From contig NZ_CP068418.1 of the NCBI RefSeq assembly GCF_019873825.1, forward strand, positions 806,001 to 870,000: a DNA stretch of 64,000 nucleotides, given 5' to 3'. The translations under genes were made by a program, and so were the position numbers. The notes beneath the pieces are model-generated. The model was not told the origin of the DNA. It did no database searches and was given only the letters and a program-made list of their open reading frames with translations. The DNA comes from Mycoplasma sp. E35C (GTDB lineage Bacteria; Bacillota_I; Bacilli_A; Mycoplasmatales; Mycoplasmoidaceae). How positions within the stretch are numbered: the stretch's first letter is position 1; the number at the start of each line of letters is the position of its first letter. Shown one piece after another: positions 21,984-33,072 of the stretch.

Positions 21984-23612
21984 TTATTTGAAGATGTCAC
22001 CTTTGTAGAAGTTAAATGACATGAACGGTCATTTATCTGTTAAAGGAGTTCATTCACCATTAATTACACGACCTGATTGAGGTAATTTAAGAGCGAATAA
22101 TACAAATAAGAATGAAAGAACAACAAATAGAACGAATGCTGAAACGTGAGCAGGGTTTAATTGACCAGCGCTTGCGTCAAAGCTAACATTAGCTAATTCA
22201 GCACCTTGTGAAACGATTGATAACACAATGTCATATACTGTGTATAAGATATAACCAACACCTCAGATTACACCGAATTGAGTTCCAACCTTAGCAGGTG
22301 ATGATCCTTTAAATTCGTGAGGAATTAATAAGATTGTTGATTGAATACCTCATAAGAATGCACCAGCAAAGAATGAACAGATGATTTGTAAAGCTGCTAA
22401 TGCTGGATTGTTTGTTCTTCCAGAGTAACCAAAAGCAAATGAAGCAACAATGAAGATCATACCTAATGTATACATTGTTATTAAGTATCACTTACGTTGG
22501 TATCTGGTTTTGTTAAATGGATTTAATAAGAATAATCCAAGGAATAATCCTAATACAAACGCTGCACTAGTTAGACTGGTGTATGTTGCAGATAGTTGGG
22601 TAATTGCTTCATTTTTAGAGGCATCGAAATAATTGTGCGGAGAAGCATTAACAATACCAGCATATGTTCCAGATAAGAATCATACAACAGCTAATAATCA
22701 AGAACCAAACATTAAGAATAGTCTAATTACATTCTTATCTTTAATACATTGTTTTAATGTTAGGTTTGTTTCTAGTGTAGTGTGTTTTTCTTTTGGAAGA
22801 ACTACTTCTTTACCAAAGAAGAAGTAACCTAATCAAGCAGCTACAATGAAACCAATAAAGATTGCACATACGATGTATCAATCTTTTGATGCATCTGCTT
22901 TAAATTTAAGACTGAAAGCAAATAATAAGAATGGGAATGCAGCACCCATGTTGAAACCAAATGGATTGATTTGGCTAATTTTAGCTTTCTTGTTAATTGT
23001 TGATAATTTAGCAATTACTGGTTGAGTGTAGCTGATTAAAGCTGTTCCACCAACTGCTAATAATGTTCTAAAAATAATAAATAAGCTGTATCCTAAGGCT
23101 GTTAAGGTAGTTAGTGAACCTTGTGCTTTAGAACCAATACCGTTGATTAGTGTTCCGTTATTTTCATAAAAAATATTTGATTCAGATAACACTAATGCAT
23201 TATTACCACCAAATGGATATGCAACAACGATGAATGGGAATGAGAAGGCCATTAAACCAATCATTGTTAAAACGGTTTTTCTGTGTCCTAACTTACCAAT
23301 GAATCATCCAGCAAAGAATGATCCAACACCACGGAATAGTGTGATTGATCAGTTGGTTGCCGCAGTTGCAATAGCCCCTGGGTTTTTAAAGAAGAAAGAT
23401 TGTGATCAACCCAACCATTGTTTACCATCTTCATTATTATGGTATTGGTAATTACCAGCAAGATTATCAATTAAGTATCAGTTAACTATGAACAAGAAGT
23501 ATGCAAATAAAATGATACCTCATGAAACAATTAGTTGACGATCTGTTAATTTGTTAATCTTCTCTAATTTTTGTTCACGACTTAGTCGCGAGGATTTAAA
23601 AAGATTTATCAT
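21984..23612 (-). CDS. Major facilitator superfamily transporter
   Basis: A 542-residue transporter with about twelve hydrophobic segments, read through many TGA codons. Loop 2-3 has the MFS signature as GWFIGKLGHRKTVLTMIG (G-x3-D-R/K-x-G-R/H-R-K form, ~115-132). A second half begins near residue 290 after a longer basic loop. A big hydrophilic loop between segments 1 and 2 (NYQYHNNEDGKQW) is unusual. It resembles mollicute hexose-phosphate or drug-type carriers, but the substrate cannot be set from sequence. Single-gene unit between two terminator/promoter regions. Confidence 0.82.
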
Positions 23613-23754
23613 ATTGAATTCGTTAACTTAATTAAACTAACAAACTAGTTTATCACTTAAAACACATGGTGTTTGTCTATAAATAAAGCTATTTTGTTTA
23701 AAACATTTTGTTTATTATGGTTGCACTTTTAATATTTAATATTATTCGCACAGC

Positions 23755-23760
23755 TATAAT
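23755..23760 (+). promoter_or_regulatory. Candidate -10 box of the mnmG operon
   Basis: A perfect TATAAT 115 bases ahead of mnmG in the 262-base spacer; no good -35 is seen. The rest of the spacer is AT-rich and holds an imperfect inverted repeat (AATAATAAATAT near 23785 and ATATTTATTTATTATT near 23847). Confidence 0.4.
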
Positions 23761-23874
23761 AACCTGAGTTTATTTTATTAAATTGAATAATAAATATCAT
23801 TATTTTCAATAAAAATTAAAAATTAATTGGTTTATTAAAATTAATATTTATTTATTATTATTCAGATAATAAAT

Positions 23875-25710
23875 ATGGCAAAAATAGTAGTAGTTGGAGC
23901 AGGACATGCTGGTTTAGAGGCTGCTTTTATCTTGGCAAAACTAAACAATCAGGTCTTGCTATGTGTGCTTGATGAAAATTATTTAGGGAATTGTCCTTGC
24001 AACCCTTCAGTAGGTGGTCCTGCTAAAGGGATTGTTACTAGAGAAATTGATGCATTAGGCGGAATGCAAGCGCTTGCTGCTGATAATACAGCTTTGCAAA
24101 GAAAGATTTTGAACTCTTCAAAAGGTCCTGGGGTTCAATGTTTAAGATTTCAAATTGACAAGGTTCGATATAAAAAATGATTTTTAAATGAAATTAAGAA
24201 AAATAAAAATATTGAGCTAATTCAAGGTGAAGTTACAGATCTAACAATCAACAATAATCAAGTTGTTGGAGTTGTTTTAAATAATGATCAAAAAATTGAT
24301 TGTGATGCTGCAATAATTACTACTGGAACTTATTTAAAATCTTTAACATTTAACGGTAAAAACGTTAATAATGAAGGTCCTGAAGGTTTTAAAAATGCTA
24401 ATAAATTATCTGATTGTTTTAAGCGTTTAGGTTTTGAATTAATTAGACTAAAAACAGGCACTCCACCAAGAATAAAAAAAGATTCAATTGATTATTCAAA
24501 TTTACAACTAGAACCTGGTAATGGAATTGATCTTTATTTTTCACATTGATCAAAAAATCAGTTTATTAACTACGAATTACCATGTTATTTAATTCATACA
24601 AACGAAGCCATCCATAAAATTATTAATGAAAATCTAGAACTATCAGCCATGTATTCAGGAAATATTACAGGTGTTGGTCCTAGATATTGTCCAAGCATTG
24701 AAGATAAGATTGTTCGTTTTTCAGATAAATCACGTCATCAAGTATTTATTGAACCCGAATCATTAGAATTAGATACAGTTTATTTAAGTGGTTTTTCTAG
24801 TTCGTTAGATAGTAAGATTCAAGATCAAATCATTCGTTTATTACCTGGATTAAAAAACGCAGAAGTTATTAAATATGGTTATGCAATTGAATATGATGCA
24901 ATTAATCCAATTCAGCTTTATCCAACATTAGAATCTAAGAAAATTAATAACTTGTATTTTGCAGGCCAAATTAACGGAACTAGCGGATATGAAGAAGCTG
25001 CAGGTCAAGGATTAATGGCTGGAATTAATGCTCATTTAAAATTGAGTAATAAAGAACCTTTGATTTTATCTCGTGATGAATCTTACATTGGTGTAATGAT
25101 TGATGATATTGTCACCAAAGGCATAACTGATCCTTATCGTTTATTAACATCAAGAGCTGAATATCGTTTATTATTAAGAAACGATAACGCATTGGAACGT
25201 TTAATTAAAAAAGGATATGAAATTGGCACAATTTCTGAAGAGCAATATAATTCTTATTTAAATAAACATCAATTAAAAGAAGAATTAATTAATTTTTTAA
25301 AGCAAAAGAAAATTGGTATGTATCCAGTTTTAAGAACTGATACTAATAATACAAATTTCTCTTTATATGATTATTTAAAACGACCAGAAATCAAATTAGA
25401 ACAGTTATTGAAAAATATTGAATTCGATTATTCTAAATACGATTTTGATTTATTAAAAAATATCGAAATTACCGTAAAATATGAAGGATATATCAATAAA
25501 GAAATTAGAATTGTTGAGTCTTTAAAGAATTTAGAAAAGATCAAAATTCCAAACGATATTATTTATGAAAAAGTTCAAAATTTATCAATTGAAGCAATTG
25601 ATAAATTTAACAAAATCAGACCATTAGATTTAGCACAAGCTAAAAGAATTAGTGGTATTAATTTAGCTGATATTATTTCATTAAAAACTCATTTAGAACA
25701 AAATGCTTAA
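23875..25710 (+). CDS. mnmG: tRNA uridine-5-carboxymethylaminomethyl modification enzyme MnmG
   Basis: The FAD-binding half of the MnmE-MnmG complex that modifies U34 of tRNAs. 611 aa; FAD motif [12 protein letters not shown] (~5-16), [22 protein letters not shown] (in two parts: [11 protein letters not shown] and [11 protein letters not shown]), [19 protein letters not shown] (~362-380). The C-terminal helical domain ends [17 protein letters not shown]. Length normal. It overlaps rsmG by 8 bases, the classical gidA-gidB order. Confidence 0.96.
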
Positions 25711-26431
25711 CGAATTAAATAAACAACTAGAATTGTTAAAAATAGATTTATCTGATGATCAAAAAAACAAAATAAGTATTTTTTTAGAACAGATTGCAGT
25801 TAATAATCAATTATTTAACCTAACTGGCTATAAAACTAAGGAATTAATTGTTAGTATGCTTGGAATTAAAAGCATTTTATTGGCTAACAGTTTAAAAGAT
25901 GAGTTTTTAAATCAGAATTTAAAAGTAATCGATATTGGAACTGGTGCTGGTATCCCTGGAATTATCATTAAAATCCTTTATCCAAATTTAGATATAACTT
26001 TATTAGATTCAAATAATAAAAAAATTAATTTTATTAACGAAGTGATTAAGTTATTAGATCTAAAAACAACAGAAGCAATTTCATTTAGAGTAGAAGATAA
26101 AGCGTTTTTAAATCAATATCAAAATAAATTCGATTTCGCTTTTTCACAAGCAGTTTCTAACATTGCTGTTTTAAATGAATTATCTGTAAAATTATTAAAA
26201 ATACACGGTAAAATCATACATTTTAAGTCAAAGAATTTTCAAACAGAAATTGATTTTGCACAACCTTATTTAAATGACTTGGGTTTAACTTATAATAAGT
26301 TGGTTGAATTTGTATTTAATGATTATTTTTTAGTTAATGTTTTTTATAATAAAAATACGGAAACTTCAGATAAATATCCAAGAGAATGAAGCAAAATTAA
26401 AAAAGAATTAATTAAAGATGCAAAGCACTAA
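25703..26431 (+). CDS. rsmG: 16S rRNA (guanine527-N7)-methyltransferase RsmG
   Basis: GidB family methyltransferase of 242 aa. SAM motif VIDIGTGAGIPGIIIKI (~72-88), acidic LLDSNNKKINFI, and NLTGYK near residue 38. A TGA Trp at position 229 extends the protein to TAA 26431, so that it overlaps the ParA-like gene by 14 bases. Loss of RsmG gives low streptomycin resistance in other bacteria. Confidence 0.94.
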
Positions 26432-27143
26432 ATTCATATCAGTAACATCTACAATTAAAAACTCAGGCAAAACTTCAACTGCTTTAGGTTTAGTTATTTC
26501 TTTAGTTACTGATGGATATAAGGTTTTATATTTATCTGTTGATAATAAATTTAACTTTTTACCACGAGAAAAAGAAGATCATAATCTAGTTAGAGACTAT
26601 ATCTTAAAAAAAGTTACATTAAAAAGAGCAACAAGACATTTTTATTCTTTTTATCCTTTTGATATTTTAGATATTGATGTTGAAAATGTTAAATGACTTT
26701 TACAATTAACAGAAAAACAACAAGCTACTTTAATATCTAAAACATTAAAAGAAATTGCATATGAGCGTTATCATTATGTAGTAATTGATATTAACTATAA
26801 AGACAAGCCGCTTCATAATGCAATTATTAATATGTCTGATCATGTGTTTTACACAATCAATGTTAAACGCTATGAAGAAAAAGTTACACAACACGAAATT
26901 AACTCTTTTTTCTCGTTAATTAATAAAAAAGATCATGTTAAATTATTAATTACTCAATTCAATAAATTTATGGTTGATCATCATAAATTCATTGAAAACT
27001 TAAAATACATTTATGATGGTTTTTTATTAGACCACCAAATAGAAACATCAAGAGCAATGCGAAATCGCATTGATCATGCATATAACTTTACAAGAGTTGA
27101 TAAGTTGTGCAAGCCAATTAAGAATTTTTTATTAAAGAGTTAA
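26418..27143 (+). CDS. ParA/Soj-like ATPase with changed Walker A motif
   Basis: A 241-residue protein in the place of soj after gidB. The N-terminus is ISVTSTIKNSGKTSTALGLVISL: the P-loop keeps GKTS but lacks the leading Gly-Gly and the signature Lys of ParA proteins (KGGxGKT) is shifted by one. Walker A'-like VVIDINYKD and a switch-like FNKFMVD segment follow. One TGA at residue 93. No parB/spo0J gene is beside it. A role in chromosome segregation is inferred only from place and fold. Confidence 0.7.
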
Positions 27144-27158
27144 TCTTAACGATATAGA

Positions 27159-27252
27159 CCTAATAAATATTTATTTTCAAAATAAAATTTCGGTTTTCAA
27201 TAAATATTTAGAAAACTTTATTTTGATTTAATTATTGATATTTATTATTAGG
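27159..27252. repeat. Long imperfect inverted repeat after the ParA-like gene
   Basis: Left arm starts CCTAATAAATAT, right arm ends ATATTTATTATTAGG, and inner parts TTTTCAAAATAAAATTT and AAACTTTATTTTGA also pair, with a few insertions. About 94 bases in all. It may be the end-of-operon hairpin or a protein site. Confidence 0.45.
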
Positions 27253-27278
27253 ATAATAATAATACTCTTGTTTATTAA

Positions 27279-27622
27279 GTCCCACTTTTTATTAAAAATA
27301 TCTCTAAAAAAGTATCACCTACAATCAATGAAATAATATTAGGAAATAACGTTGAATTCATGCAAACACTGAAAGAGGGTTGCATTGATTTAATTTTGCA
27401 GACCTTCCTTATAATATGAATTTAGATAAACCTCTCATGAGATATGAAGGCACTAAATTCAGCGGTATGAATGATGAATGAGATAAATACAATTCATTAG
27501 AACAGTATGATAATGAAGTTAAAACATGGCTTAAAGAATGTTTAATAATCCTTAAGGATAATGGCTCATTATGTGTAATTGGTTCATTTCAAAACGTTCA
27601 TAGACTTGGTTATATTCTTTAA
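27279..27622 (+). pseudogene. Decayed GANTC/HinfI-type adenine methyltransferase
   Basis: The N-terminal third of a beta-class N6-adenine DNA methyltransferase, broken. One frame gives INEIILGNNVEFMQTLKEG then CIDLI; near 27395 a base is missing, and the next frame gives FADLPYN (a spoiled DPPY motif), then GTKFSGMNDEWDKYN and VIGSFQNVHRLGYIL before a stop. The blocks FSG-x-DDEWDK and IGSFQN are typical of HinfI/CcrM-like enzymes. No start codon and no target-recognition part remain. A TGA in DEWD shows the gene had adapted to the mollicute code before it decayed. Confidence 0.8.
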
Positions 27623-27629
27623 GATATGA

Positions 27630-27782
27630 ATGGTTGAATATGAAGCTAAAAAACTTACGCCAAATCAGCTTTGTAGATTAATTTATCAAAAACTAACAAA
27701 TGCTTGGAGCACTTTAAAAATCAATATTAAAACTTTAGCTGAAATCAGGGACGAACATCATAAATCTAAGTTAAATAAATAA
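27630..27782 (+). pseudogene. Short reading frame, probable remnant
   Basis: A 50-codon frame after the methyltransferase remnant: starts MVEYEAKKLTPNQLC, ends RDEHHKSKLNK. It is hydrophilic and mostly helical in character. It may be part of the old restriction-modification locus, but I recognise no family. Confidence 0.35.
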
Positions 27783-27825
27783 TTAAGATAATTCTTGTTT
27801 AAGATTAATAGAATTGAAGAAATAA

Positions 27826-27860
27826 TAATAAAAAAATCTAGACAATTCTTGTCTAGATTT
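27826..27860 (-). terminator. Terminator after the membrane protein gene at 27883
   Basis: Stem AAATCTAGACA/TGTCTAGATTT with a 5-base loop; in the minus direction a T-rich run follows. Confidence 0.85.
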
Positions 27861-27882
27861 CACACTAATTATAACGATAGAT

Positions 27883-28512
27883 CTATTCTTTTTTAGTTGT
27901 TTTTTCTTCTTGATGCGGTGGTAGTTTTTCTACTGTTGGTTCTTTGTTATCTGGTTGAGTATCTTCAATTTTTTTGGTATTTTTGCGTTCTTTGATCTCT
28001 TTTTTATCTTTGATATTCATATCAATTTTTTCGCTACCAACTTTGATTTCGTCTTTCTTATTAACTAATGTTAATTCAAGTTCAATGTTTTTAACATTAG
28101 CTTTTTTTAATATCAATGAATAAGGAATAAAAGATAACAACGGAATGTATAAACCAACATATAATATCTTATTAGCTTTGGTTAAAAAATCACTGTAATG
28201 TTCGTGAATTTCTTTGTTTTTATTAATCGCTTTAATTGTTAATAATGCTTTGTTTAAGATTAAACAAATATTAATTAGCACCATGATTACTGCTATTAAA
28301 ATAACAGTTCATTTATTATCATTTATTTCTAATTGTGGTTTGTGTTCTAAAAGTGATTTTTGATATTGAATAATAAAGATGGCTAATAATGCAGTTAAAA
28401 CAGCATTTAATAAAATTCAAAATAAACTAAATCCCATTAAAAAGTTGGTTCTTCTTTTTAATGCTTTGATGCGTTTATGAACAACATCAAATTGTGTATC
28501 ATTAATACTCAT
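27883..28512 (-). CDS. Membrane protein with charged C-terminal tail
   Basis: A 209-residue protein from ATG 28512 (the first 76 codons contain two TGA). Four hydrophobic segments lie at about residues 27-47, 67-88 (VILIAVIMVLINICLIL) and 115-135, the first preceded by a basic stretch KRIKALKRRTN. The last 70 residues are Lys/Glu-rich (KDKKEIKERKNTKK; EPTVEKLPPHQEEK) and likely cytoplasmic and disordered. It is the last gene of the rpmG-secE-nusG unit, 15 bases after nusG. No family recognised. Confidence 0.72.
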
Positions 28513-28527
28513 AACTAAAAACTATAT

Positions 28528-29331
28528 TTAATCAATTAACTTAATTTGGCTTCTTGTTAATTTAACACTAACAAGTTTACCTAGAATTTGCACATCTACT
28601 AAGAATTCATCATTATCTAAAACTTTAGTAATTTGCCCAGTTAAACCTGAGTAATCACCTGAGTTGATGTCAACTGAATGACCAACTTTGAATTCAACTT
28701 GTTGTTCGAATGTTTCTCTTTCAGTATTTAAATCACCATACACTGTAGTTTGGTCTGAAACTTTTTTATGACTAATTGTTTTGTTATCAATTGAATCAAT
28801 AATTAATTCACCGCGTTCGTTGAATAATTCACGACTCATTTCAATAACAGCATTTGGTGTAATTACAATTCTGAAATCAGGATTTTCGGTTTCACCATTT
28901 AATAAATCTAATTCTTCTGATGAAGAAATCGGAATTGGTTTAGCACCCTTACCAGATGAACCAACTAAACCTGTAATGTTAGGGGTGTTACGAACAACAA
29001 ATCAAGCTGCGTCGTTCATTTCCATTTTTACATAAATATATCCTGGGTATTTATTAGAATCTGTGATCTTATATTTCTTATAAACACCATTATCAATCGT
29101 TACTCACTTAACATATGTGCTATTGCGCATTGTTGCTGGAACATCATGATTTGGATTGTTGGTATCAAAAATTGTTTCTTCAATACTACGATACTTAATC
29201 ACCTTACAATCAAGAATTTGTTCTTCAAAGTGAAGCGCTCTAATTCTTGCTTTTAATGATTTGATAACAGAATCTTCATTACCATTTGTTGTGGTCGCAA
29301 TATATCATTGTGCTGTCGATTTTTTAGCCAT
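28528..29331 (-). CDS. nusG: Transcription termination/antitermination protein NusG
   Basis: 267 aa, well over the usual ~180. The N-terminal NGN domain (QWYIATTTNGNEDSVIKSL; PGYIYVKMEMNDAAWFVVRNTPNITG) has a ~40-residue insert rich in Asn/Asp, typical of mollicute NusG. A linker rich in acidic residues leads to the C-terminal KOW domain (VEFKVGHSVDINSGDYSGLTG, in parts) ending KLTRSQIKLID. The start ATG 29331 is fixed by MAKKSTAQWY. It follows secE. Confidence 0.93.
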
Positions 29332-29352
29332 ACTCTATTTACTTCTCTTAAA

Positions 29353-29727
29353 TTATTTCAAGATTCCTACTGCATAAAAGATTTGATCAATTCCGAATAA
29401 TAAACCAGTTAAAAAAGCAACTACAACAATAACAATTAAAAAGCTAATAATTAAATTCTTAGGAGTGCATCAAGAAATTCTTCTTGATTCTTTTTCCATC
29501 CCGAATCATCAACGCTTTAGTTTGTAAGAAAAAGACACTTTATTGGCTTTTTCTTTGGCTCTTTGTTCTTGATATTCTAATTCTTCTTGTTGTTCTTTTT
29601 TCTTTTTTTCTTCTAAAGCTTGTTCTTTAATCTTTTGTTGTTCTTTTTTAATGTCATCATTTTGATAACTTTCAAGAATAACTTTAGGTGCTTTTCTAAG
29701 ATTAATATTTTTGTTGTTATTATCCAT
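29353..29727 (-). CDS. secE: Preprotein translocase subunit SecE
   Basis: 124 aa, with one TM helix near the C-terminus (NLIISFLIVIVVVAFLTGLLFG) and the SecE amphipathic part RRISWCTPKNL just before it. The N-terminal ~75 residues are a highly charged Lys/Glu/Gln-rich coiled extension (KKKKEQQEELEYQEQRAKEK) not found in Bacillus SecE. Gene order rpmG-secE-nusG supports the call. Confidence 0.92.
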
Positions 29728-29732
29728 AATAA

Positions 29733-29879
29733 TTAGTGTGATTCTTTATGAACGGTTTTTTGATTACATGTTGAACAATATTTATTAAGAACTAATCTTG
29801 TGGTTTCAAGTTTAGATCTTGTTGTTGTGTAGTTGCGATTCAAACATTGTTCACAAATCAAGATAATTTTCTTACGCAT
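29733..29879 (-). CDS. rpmG: 50S ribosomal protein L33
   Basis: L33, 48 aa: MRKKIILICEQCLNRNYTTT and then KYCSTCNQKTVHKESH. Four cysteines in two CxxC pairs show the zinc-binding form. It opens the rpmG-secE-nusG set, 5 bases ahead of secE. Confidence 0.94.
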   Translation of the reverse strand: MRKKIILICEQCLNRNYTTTRSKLETTRLVLNKYCSTCNQKTVHKESH

Positions 29880-30182
29880 TAGGTGAGATATTAAAAAAAT
29901 GCTTTTTATTCCAAAAGCACTTATATTGATTATATATTAATAATAATTAATGAAGACAAACAACTGATAATAAAATAAAGGTTGTTTATATAAATGTATT
30001 CTTATTAAATAAATTTAATACAAATAAAGATTATTTCTAATCTGATATTGCATTAATTTTATATCTTTTGGTTTATTCTTCTTATTTTGTTTTTTTTACA
30101 TATCTTTAATGATATTAAAATCGTTAAACTTTATTTTATTGCTTTGGCTTTTAAAGATACAATAAAACCGCTAATAAAATTT

Positions 30183-30950
30183 ATGAATAATAAAACTCAT
30201 TCATTTAATGATTCGTTATTTATTTATCATGGTGATTGTTTAAATATAATGAAGAAATTAAAACAAAAATTTAATGTTGTTTTAACTTCTCCTCCTTACA
30301 ACACCCAAAGAAATCTTAATGATCGAACATATGATTTATATCAGGACATGATTGATGATAAAGAATATTTAAATTTCAGTTTAAAGGTTTTTAAAGAATA
30401 CGAAAAACTTTTAGAAAAGAATGGGGTTATTCTTTACAATTTATCTTATGGCAATGAAAATCCTGTTATGATGTTTGAAGTTATTAATACAATAACCAAC
30501 AAAACTAAATTTATGATTGCAGATATTATTGTTTGAAAAAAGAAAAGTGCTATGCCAAACAATATGAGCCATAATAAATTAACAAGAATTGTGGAATTTA
30601 TATTTGTTATTTGTCGTAAGAACGAATATAAAACATTTCAATCTAATCGTGAAGTAAGTTCGATAAGAAAAAGTGGTCAGAAAACTTACAAAATTGAATA
30701 TAATTTTGTAGAAGCTAAAAATAATGATGGGAGTAATAATTTAAATAAATGTACTTATTCAACAGAATTATGCGAAAAACTGCTTAAGATTTATGCAAGA
30801 CCTAATGACTGAATTTTAGATAATTTCTTAGGAACTGGCACAACTTTGTGTGCATGTTTTAACTTAAAACTAAATGGTGTGGGTATTGAATTAAGCGAAC
30901 AGCAATATCAATATTCTATTAATCGGATTTCAAAAATTATCAATAACTAA
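30183..30950 (+). CDS. Beta-class DNA methyltransferase (N4-cytosine or N6-adenine)
   Basis: A 255-residue DNA methyltransferase. Motif IV is TSPPYN (~37-42) and motif I, FLGTGTT (~219-225), is near the C-terminus, so the order is that of the beta class. SPPY leaves both cytosine-N4 and adenine-N6 possible. Two TGA Trp codons (179 and others) link three standard frames. I chose ATG 30183 since the frame upstream to 30087 is low-complexity. No nuclease gene is beside it on the same strand; it converges on the EcoRI-type operon. An orphan or R-M relic. Confidence 0.85.
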
Positions 30951-31025
30951 AATTAATAAGAAAAATAAGTAAAAACAATTCAATAAAACTATCAAATGCT
31001 TGAAACTTATTAATTATTTTTCTCA

Positions 31026-31932
31026 TTACTTCTTTTTTATAACAATTCTGGCATACTTCTTTTTACCTTTTACATAAGGATAACCAAAGCTATACTCATC
31101 AACTGTTGTAGAACTCATGCAGCCAAGGATCTCAAACTGATCAGGATTATATTTATCTAAAAATGTTATGGGTACACCAATAGCACCATCATAATCAATT
31201 GGTATATCTTTAACTTTATCAACATTTATTGCATCATAATTGTCATATTTTGGATATTCTTGTTTTGTGTATTTTTTATATAAAACAAGTTCAATATGAC
31301 GATTGGAATGATCAACATTCGTAAATCAAAGAATGTTGCCAAATTTTTGGGTTTCAATTGGTTGAATATGACCATTTGAAATTTCATATTTAGTAATAAA
31401 TTCGGTTGGTCTAGTCATTCCGTACCAAACTTTATTGTTTTTTAATAATTTAAATATCTCTTTGTAAGAAGTCGCATTTTGATTGCCAATTATTATGAAC
31501 TTCTTCTTACTTTTGATTAATATATCAACGAATTCACGAAATAAACTAAACGGCGGGTTTGTTATGACGAAATCACATTTTTTTAACAAATCCAAACATT
31601 CTTGACTTCTAAAGTCACCATCGCCTTGCAAGGGTTTTTTTAGGGTTGTTAATTCATTCTTTTCATTCAAGAATGTTTCAAGCATATAAGTACCCCCCCC
31701 CCGCATTTTTGACATAATGAGTTGTTATTATTTTTTTGAGTTTAAAGTCAAAAAATTTTAATTCAAAATATTTATAAAAATTACTTCAATTAGGGTCGTC
31801 ACAATTACAAAATATCACTTTGTCTTTAAGTTTATTTTTGTAATTAATAAGTTCTTTTTCTATATCTTGTAATCTTGTATAAAATTCATCGTTTTTTCTT
31901 ATACTAGCTTTTATTAAGGAACTATTGCTCAT
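31026..31932 (-). pseudogene. EcoRI-family adenine methyltransferase, phase-variable, out of frame as read
   Basis: Second methyltransferase of the operon. From ATG 31932 the frame runs MSNSSLIKASIRKNDEFYTR, has the CNCDDPNWSNF block and reaches a run of ten G (31693-31702). With ten G the frame stops soon after; with nine (or twelve) it would join the downstream frame GDGDFRSQE, NPPFS, GMTRPTEF and end KKYARIVIKKK at 31026, giving a 301-aa protein. The intact relative at 33073 aligns across the junction (KKIITTHY / KKLITTHF). So this is a slippage-controlled gene in the OFF state, not a random wreck; the rest of the frame is clean. Confidence 0.85.
31693..31702 (-). repeat. Homopolymer tract of ten G (C on plus strand)
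   Basis: The only long G/C homopolymer in a very AT-rich window, placed inside a methyltransferase reading frame. Length 10 gives OFF, 9 or 12 would give ON. Confidence 0.95.
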
Positions 31933-31947
31933 TTTAAAAAACGCTAT

Positions 31948-33057
31948 TTAAATATTAGACTTTGTTCTATTACAGTTTCTACATAATAACTGTAAGTTTG
32001 ATAATTCAGTTTTCCCTTTTTTTGATCAAGGTTTGATATGATCAGCTTCTGTATCATCAACATCTTTAAATTCATAAGAACATTTAGCACATTTTTTAAC
32101 CTTGAGTTGACCAAAGGCAATTTCTTTTTGTTTTTTACTAAAAGCTCTGATGTTTAAATGTGATTCTTTGTTAGTAAATAAATAGCTTACAATCCCTGAT
32201 TTTTTCTCAACATCTTCATCTTCTAATAATCTATTTACTTCAGATTTTAAAAACTCAGGATCATAACTATTTTGATGATATTTGTTATAAAACAAACCTC
32301 ATTCTTGGTTTAATAAAACTATCTTTTTAACTTTGCTATCAATTGAATCAAATAATTTTCTAGCTCATGTGATTACTTTTAAAAAGTAATCCCATAATTC
32401 TTTAGCATTCTCATCACATTGATGTTCGCTCATATATTTTTCAATATTTTCATTAGATATTCATTTAAGAGCGGTTTCTAATAATAATTGGCGATTAACA
32501 GTTTTTTCTAAATAACCATCAGCTGCATTTTGAGCTGCACAATTAGTTTTAGAAAAATATTTTTTAGCATCATTAACCCAAGTTCCACTATATACAGCGT
32601 TTCTTAATTCTTGATCCGTTAATTTTTCACCAGCAATATTAATAATTCTGAATCAATCTAGTTTTTCTCTTTCAGTCCCTTCACAAACATAAATCATTAA
32701 TTTGTAATTTAATATTTGGTCTTTTTCTTCATCAGTTAAATTGTGAAAATATTGATAATCAATTGAAAAATCACCAGCAATATATTTACATATACTTAAT
32801 GTTCTTTGTTGTCCATCTAAAAGTTCATATTCTTCATGATCATTGTTGTTTTTAGCCCAATACATTACATTTAGAGGAAAGTTTTTTCTTATTGTATTGA
32901 TTACTTCTTGTTGTTGCTTATCTTTATAAATAAATTCACGTTGATATTTAGGGCGGATATTTAATTTACCACCATAACCTCTTACACCTTCTTCGTCATT
33001 ATCTGTATATTTATCAAACAATTCTTTAACTTTAATTTCTCTTAGTCTGATTTCCAT
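31948..33057 (-). CDS. DUF262-HNH endonuclease
   Basis: A 369-aa nuclease. The N-terminal DUF262 (ParB/sulfiredoxin-like NTPase) part shows NIRPKYQREFIY (~34-45) and LLDGQQRTLSI (~82-92), its two signature motifs. The C-terminal HNH part has CAKCSYEF, then EADHIKPW (catalytic His) and LQLLCRNCNRTK (~280-365), with two CxxC zinc knuckles. DUF262 is found in GmrS, BrxU and SspE, restriction enzymes that sense DNA modification. It sits between two EcoRI-type methyltransferases, 15 bases from each, with a good AAGGAG site. TGA codons for Trp show adaptation to this host. Confidence 0.9.
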
Positions 33058-33072
33058 TATTTTCTCTCCTTA

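Noticed and set aside
23613-27260. Chromosome origin near mnmG-rsmG-parA
   Set aside because: The gene order recalls oriC regions, but dnaA, dnaN and clusters of TTATCCACA-like boxes are not present in the window.
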